Shown here piece after piece: positions 7,283 to 9,758 of a stretch of DNA of 9,758 nucleotides. Position numbers and translations under genes: made by a program. The DNA lies in NCBI GenBank assembly GCA_028696935.1, contig JAQVGE010000027.1, positions 1-9,758 of the forward strand, in the 5' to 3' direction. The notes below the pieces were generated by a model, which saw only the letters and a program-made list of their open reading frames with translations, was not told the origin of the DNA and did not search any database. Positions within the stretch are counted from its first letter, which is position 1; every line of letters starts with the position of its first letter. The DNA comes from Minisyncoccota bacterium. GTDB lineage: Bacteria > Patescibacteria > Paceibacteria > UBA9973.

Positions 7283-8467
7283 TCACTCCACCCTCACCCC
7301 ATCATCAGTGCTGCAGAAATGGACGGAGAACAGGTCCTTGTACTGGGGGAACTGCTGTAGGTATTCTCTTGTCACTTGTTCCTCTATCTCTTTCTTACAA
7401 GCAGGATCTATAAGAGCCATGCAGCATCCCTTGAAGCCTGCACCACTGAACCTGCATCCATAGATGCTCTGCACATGCCCTGTTATCTCATAGATGGCCC
7501 TGAGCTCGAGAGAGCCCGTCTCCCATGCATGGATGGAACTGTACCCGGAAGCAAACACCAGCTTTCCGAACTCCTTCAGGTCTCCCCTCTTCCACGCTTC
7601 TATACCCTTCTGTACCCTGTCCATCTCCGTATAGTAGTGCTGGGCCCTCTTGGCAAATACCAGAGGAAGCCTGTCCCTGTACTCTTCATACACCTGGGGA
7701 GGAACATCCCTGAGCCTGGTATCCTTGTACAAGCCGTACTCCATACCCGAGAGAGCCTTGAGGCTGTATGCAGCACTCTTGGCCTCATCCACCCTGGTGT
7801 TGTATCCACTGCCCAGGACCCGGGAGACGCCCGAGTAGAAGATTGCTATCTCAAACCTGTCCAGGGTGTCCGGGGCGGGAATGAGTGTATAGGAATCATC
7901 CCTGGTATCAAGGGCGAGGAGGTGCTGCCTCTTGCACAACACCTCGCACGACTGATCAAGCTTGCCCACGTTGATTCCCACATACCCGTTCTCTGCAAAC
8001 AATGCTGTCCTGATCAGCTCGGAGGGAGAGAGGGCAATGTCGTTTGCAAGGCAGAGGGCGTTGAGGTAACACAGGACTACTGCAGCAGAGGAGGAGAGGC
8101 CTCCCACCGGGAGGGTTCCCCTCACCACCCCCTTGATGCCGTTCCTCAGCTGGTACTTCTGCGACAGTGCAAAGGCTGCGCCCTTTGCATAGTCGCCCCA
8201 GTTGCCCTGCTTCTGTCCGATGTTCCCCAGATCGAAGGAGACATGCTCGGGAAAGTTCAGGCTGTCCAGGTTCACCGCACCATCGGTGGAGATAAGAAAC
8301 CGGAGGGTCACCCCCTTGTCCAGGGCGAAGCCGGTGACGATGCCGTATTGGTGATCGATGTGGGCTCCAAGGGGACAGACCCGGTAGGGAGCATAGGAGG
8401 TATGGATGTCGGAGCTTTCAGCCCAGGGGTAGAGAGTCCTGAAGTGTTTTTCCAAAGTCTGCGGCAT
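7283..8467 (-). CDS. GHMP sugar-1-kinase, galacturonokinase-like branch of the galactokinase family
   Basis: The 394-residue cytosolic kinase has all three GHMP motifs: PYRVCPLGAHIDHQ (27-40), LPVGGLSSSAA (119-129) and RFSGAGFKGC (339-348), plus GKLDQS with the catalytic-type Asp171 and a GYNTRVDEA segment near 221-229. Galactokinases have GEHTDY where this protein has GAHIDH. From memory, Arabidopsis galacturonokinase has the same PLGAHIDHQ and GYN-R-V variants, so galacturonate (or a close relative) is the likeliest substrate, with sugar-1-phosphate and ADP as products. Plain galactokinase remains possible. The frame is open up to 8545, but the start at 8467 (MPQTLEKHF) is preferred: AAGGA lies 10 nt upstream, and a longer form would run into the terminator hairpin of the preceding gene. 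It is GC-rich. The nucleotidyltransferase upstream could convert its product to an NDP-sugar. Downstream, the AT-rich FRG gene begins after a short gap. Confidence 0.9.
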   Translation of the reverse strand: MPQTLEKHFRTLYPWAESSDIHTSYAPYRVCPLGAHIDHQYGIVTGFALDKGVTLRFLISTDGAVNLDSLNFPEHVSFDLGNIGQKQGNWGDYAKGAAFALSQKYQLRNGIKGVVRGTLPVGGLSSSAAVVLCYLNALCLANDIALSPSELIRTALFAENGYVGINVGKLDQSCEVLCKRQHLLALDTRDDSYTLIPAPDTLDRFEIAIFYSGVSRVLGSGYNTRVDEAKSAAYSLKALSGMEYGLYKDTRLRDVPPQVYEEYRDRLPLVFAKRAQHYYTEMDRVQKGIEAWKRGDLKEFGKLVFASGYSSIHAWETGSLELRAIYEITGHVQSIYGCRFSGAGFKGCCMALIDPACKKEIEEQVTREYLQQFPQYKDLFSVHFCSTDDGVRVE

Positions 8468-8493
8468 GTGAAGTGATTCCTTATTCCTGCATG

Positions 8494-8522
8494 ATACTAC
8501 AGCCCAAAGGCCGATGGTACAA
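8494..8522 (-). promoter_or_regulatory. weak candidate promoter for the kinase gene
   Basis: Minus-strand TTGTAC (8522-8517) and TAGTAT (8499-8494) are 17 nt apart and lie between the hairpin at 8550-8585 and the kinase start at 8467. They match the consensus at three and four of six positions. The argument for a promoter here is mainly that a terminator-like hairpin precedes the gene. Confidence 0.22.
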
Positions 8523-8549
8523 AAATGTGGCAAAATCCATACCAAACAA

Positions 8550-8585
8550 CAACGCCCGGTCTTGTGTCACCAAAACCGGGCGTTG
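8550..8585 (-). terminator. rho-independent terminator after the nucleotidyltransferase
   Basis: An 11-bp perfect stem (CAACGCCCGGT paired with ACCGGGCGTTG) encloses a 14-nt loop. On the minus strand it begins 15 nt after the stop codon at 8600 and is followed by TTGTTTGG, a short and imperfect U-rich run. The opposite strand has no such run, so it serves the minus-strand gene. It may be partial, allowing some read-through into the kinase. Confidence 0.75.
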
Positions 8586-8599
8586 CAGATAGATCAACG

Positions 8600-9352
8600 T
8601 TATTGCTTGAGAAGATGGGAGCCGTCGAACTCCCTCTTGACCTGCTCGTAGCTTTGCAGGTTTCCTATGTCCCAGCGCTTTCCAGGCATGGGATAGGCAT
8701 GGACCGGGGTATGGCTGCACAGCCATGCTATGAAGGAGCCGGGGGCGTCGGTGTTGCACCCTGAGTCTATGGCCCTGCGTATGAGAGGAAGGTCTTCTCT
8801 CTTGTAGACATAGAAGGGAGGAACGGCCCAGTTGCTCTTCGGCTCCCTGGGTTTCTCTTCCATCAGCAGCACCTTGTCCGAAGAATCAATGGTTGCCACC
8901 CCTGTTCTCTGCAGTGCCGCCAAGGAAGGTTCATAGTGGCGCATGATGCAGGTGGACTGCTTCTCTGTAAAGAAGGAGACAAAACCACTAAGGGAGAAGT
9001 CAAGAAGATTGTCTCCTGCCAGGACGAGCAGGTCCTCGTCGATTTCCAGCTCTTCGATGGCGAAAAGGATGTCCTTCACCGCACCGAGCCTGTCGGAATT
9101 GTCGGTTGATCCGTCATCGAGGACGACGACGGGATGGGATAGAGAGCAACGCTCTTTCCAAGTAGTGAAGTGATCGAAAAACTTGTGGTTGGAGACAACC
9201 ACATACTTCCCGATCCCTTCGATGCCATCTACATCAGAGAGAAGCCAGTCAAGGACGGTCCTTCCCTGTACATCCAAGAGGGGCTTGGGAAAGTTCTCGG
9301 TCAGGGGATGGAGCCGGGTTGCATAGCCGGCTGCCAGGATGAGGCAGATCAT
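8600..9352 (-). CDS. sugar-1-phosphate nucleotidyltransferase
   Basis: The 250-residue protein is a full-length NTP_transferase of the glucose-1-phosphate nucleotidyltransferase type, a GT-A-like cytosolic enzyme joining NTP and a sugar-1-phosphate to give NDP-sugar and pyrophosphate. Visible motifs are LILAAGYATRLHPLT (4-18; nucleotide-binding loop, with GYATRL in place of the common GxGTRL), FPKPLLDV (21-28), VLAGDN (110-115; metal-binding Asp), EEKP (165-168) and RWDIGNLQSYEQV near the C-terminus, with a second likely metal-binding Asp at 228. Sugar and base specificity cannot be read from the sequence. With a galacturonokinase-like kinase next door, GalA-1-P is a reasonable guess. The start at 9352 overlaps by 4 nt (ATGA) a read-through frame from the transposase fragment, but GAGG 10 nt upstream supports it. 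Repeat copy 2 ends 28 bp before the start, so any promoter must lie in or beyond the repeat. A terminator follows. Confidence 0.92.
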   Translation of the reverse strand: MICLILAAGYATRLHPLTENFPKPLLDVQGRTVLDWLLSDVDGIEGIGKYVVVSNHKFFDHFTTWKERCSLSHPVVVLDDGSTDNSDRLGAVKDILFAIEELEIDEDLLVLAGDNLLDFSLSGFVSFFTEKQSTCIMRHYEPSLAALQRTGVATIDSSDKVLLMEEKPREPKSNWAVPPFYVYKREDLPLIRRAIDSGCNTDAPGSFIAWLCSHTPVHAYPMPGKRWDIGNLQSYEQVKREFDGSHLLKQ

Positions 9353-9380
9353 GAATAAGGAACCTCGTTACAATGAAGTT

Positions 9381-9495
9381 GCTGTGGATTTTGTGGACAG
9401 GGTACACGGTACCGGTTTTCCCGAAAACAGGCCCTGGAGGCCCCGTTTAGCGATTCCTGTGGAAATTGTGGACGTTGTACCGGGTACCGATAGTT
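9381..9495 (+). repeat. 115-bp dispersed direct repeat, copy 2
   Basis: This copy has the same length and orientation as 1194-1308. It keeps features lost from copy 1: two 17-bp direct motifs, CTGTGGATTTTGTGGAC (9382-9398) and CTGTGGAAATTGTGGAC (9457-9473), exactly 75 bp apart, each holding two TGTGGA units 9 bp apart. Short dyads follow each motif: GGTACACGGTACC after the first and GTACCGGGTAC after the second. On the high-coordinate side it abruptly interrupts a transposase-like reading frame; on the other it lies just before the nucleotidyltransferase. AGTT occurs on both sides (9377-9380 and 9492-9495), but copy 1 also ends in AGTT, so this is part of the repeat rather than a target duplication. 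Confidence 0.9.
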
Positions 9496-9758
9496 CATCG
9501 CATAATCCATGAGGATGTTGCCGTACAAGGGTCCGTAGACATTCTGGAGAATCCGGTAGAGGCCGGTCTCATGGCCGATGCCGAGGGTTAGGGCATAGAG
9601 GCCGGAATGGAGGATGTGCTCGGGAAGTTTTCCGCTGCCATAATGCTCATTCCACAGGTTGGGAAAGAGATACCTGAAGGTGTCGTTGGGATGCATCATG
9701 GTCTCGCTTGTCGCATGGCCGATGACTTTCCGCCTGCTCTTCCTTACCGGGGCATCCC
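9496..9758 (-). pseudogene. transposase-like fragment truncated by repeat copy 2 (5' end beyond the window)
   Basis: An 87-codon open frame enters from the right edge and includes VRKSRRKVIGH, then MMHPNDTFRYLFPNLWNEHY and a helical part with HSGLYALTLGIGHETGLYRI and GPLYGNILMDYAM. It resembles, as I recall, the N-terminal helical region of IS4/IS1634-type DDE transposases, which precedes the catalytic domain; none of the D, D or E catalytic region is present. The frame reads on through the repeat to a TGA at 9349-9351, but that tail is repeat-encoded and has no protein-like character. Upstream residues continue into the right edge, so the ATG at 9699 need not be the true start. The family assignment is from memory of sequence style and is only moderately sure; that a gene is cut off at 9496 is well supported. 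Confidence 0.5.

Noticed and set aside
7376..8476. Long plus-strand open frame (366 codons) opposite the kinase gene
   Set aside because: It is antisense to an intact GHMP kinase with all motifs, its translation shows no recognisable domain, and long antisense frames are common in GC-rich genes.
9382..9473. DnaA boxes forming a replication origin
   Set aside because: The TCCACA-type units match the TTATCCACA consensus at only six or seven of nine positions, and no AT-rich unwinding region or replication gene is nearby.
9349..9495. Continuation of the transposase-like frame through the repeat to a TGA at the nucleotidyltransferase start
   Set aside because: The tail is translated repeat sequence, rich in Pro, Arg and Gln without protein-like pattern; copy 1 of the same repeat is noncoding.
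1194..9495. Composite transposon bounded by the two repeats
   Set aside because: The repeats are too short to code for a transposase, lack clear terminal inverted repeats, have no matching target duplications, and the AT-rich island extends beyond copy 1.
1..9758. CRISPR array, tRNA or rRNA genes
   Set aside because: No regularly spaced short repeats, tRNA-like cloverleaf ends or rRNA-like conserved stretches were seen on either strand.

Overview
The window reads as a bacterial chromosome segment with every convincing gene on the minus strand. In transcription order (high to low coordinate) it holds: a truncated transposase-like fragment, copy 2 of a 115-bp repeat, a sugar-phosphate nucleotidyltransferase, a terminator, a galacturonokinase-like GHMP kinase, a large protein with two FRG domains, a SIR2-family protein, a HerA-type ATPase, copy 1 of the repeat, and a DUF4062-type protein that runs off the left edge.

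Two base compositions are visible. The right part (about 7283-9758) is clearly GC-rich, as in a housekeeping or metabolic region. The left part (about 1-7235) is clearly AT-rich, as expected of transferred DNA. The switch is sharp and falls in the 47-bp gap between the kinase stop and the FRG gene. No ribosomal or other taxonomic marker is present. A spirochaete (Sphaerochaeta-like) host is only a guess from the look of the metabolic genes and transposase fragment.

Region 1 (8600-9352 and 7283-8467) is a sugar-1-phosphate pair. The kinase carries the PLGAHIDHQ variant of the galactokinase signature that I recall from plant galacturonic acid-1-kinases. The nucleotidyltransferase could then make the NDP-sugar. 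Together they look like a uronic-acid or sugar salvage route to a nucleotide sugar; a strong hairpin separates them.

Region 2 (1309-7217) is a defence-like locus. The SIR2 and HerA genes overlap by 7 nt and match the known two-gene SIR2-HerA anti-phage arrangement, in which a NAD+-consuming SIR2 domain works with a HerA hexamer. Immediately upstream, on the same strand, is a 798-residue protein made of two complete FRG modules. This may be an accessory sensor, regulator or toxin of the system, and it is the best candidate for something undescribed here. Beyond herA a DUF4062 (TIR-like fold) protein continues the island past the window.

The two 115-bp repeats (1194-1308 and 9381-9495) are in direct orientation, about 90% identical and exactly equal in length. 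One abuts the herA stop codon; the other cuts off the transposase fragment and sits 28 bp before the nucleotidyltransferase start. They encode nothing obvious and look like a dispersed, possibly mobile or recombinogenic element.
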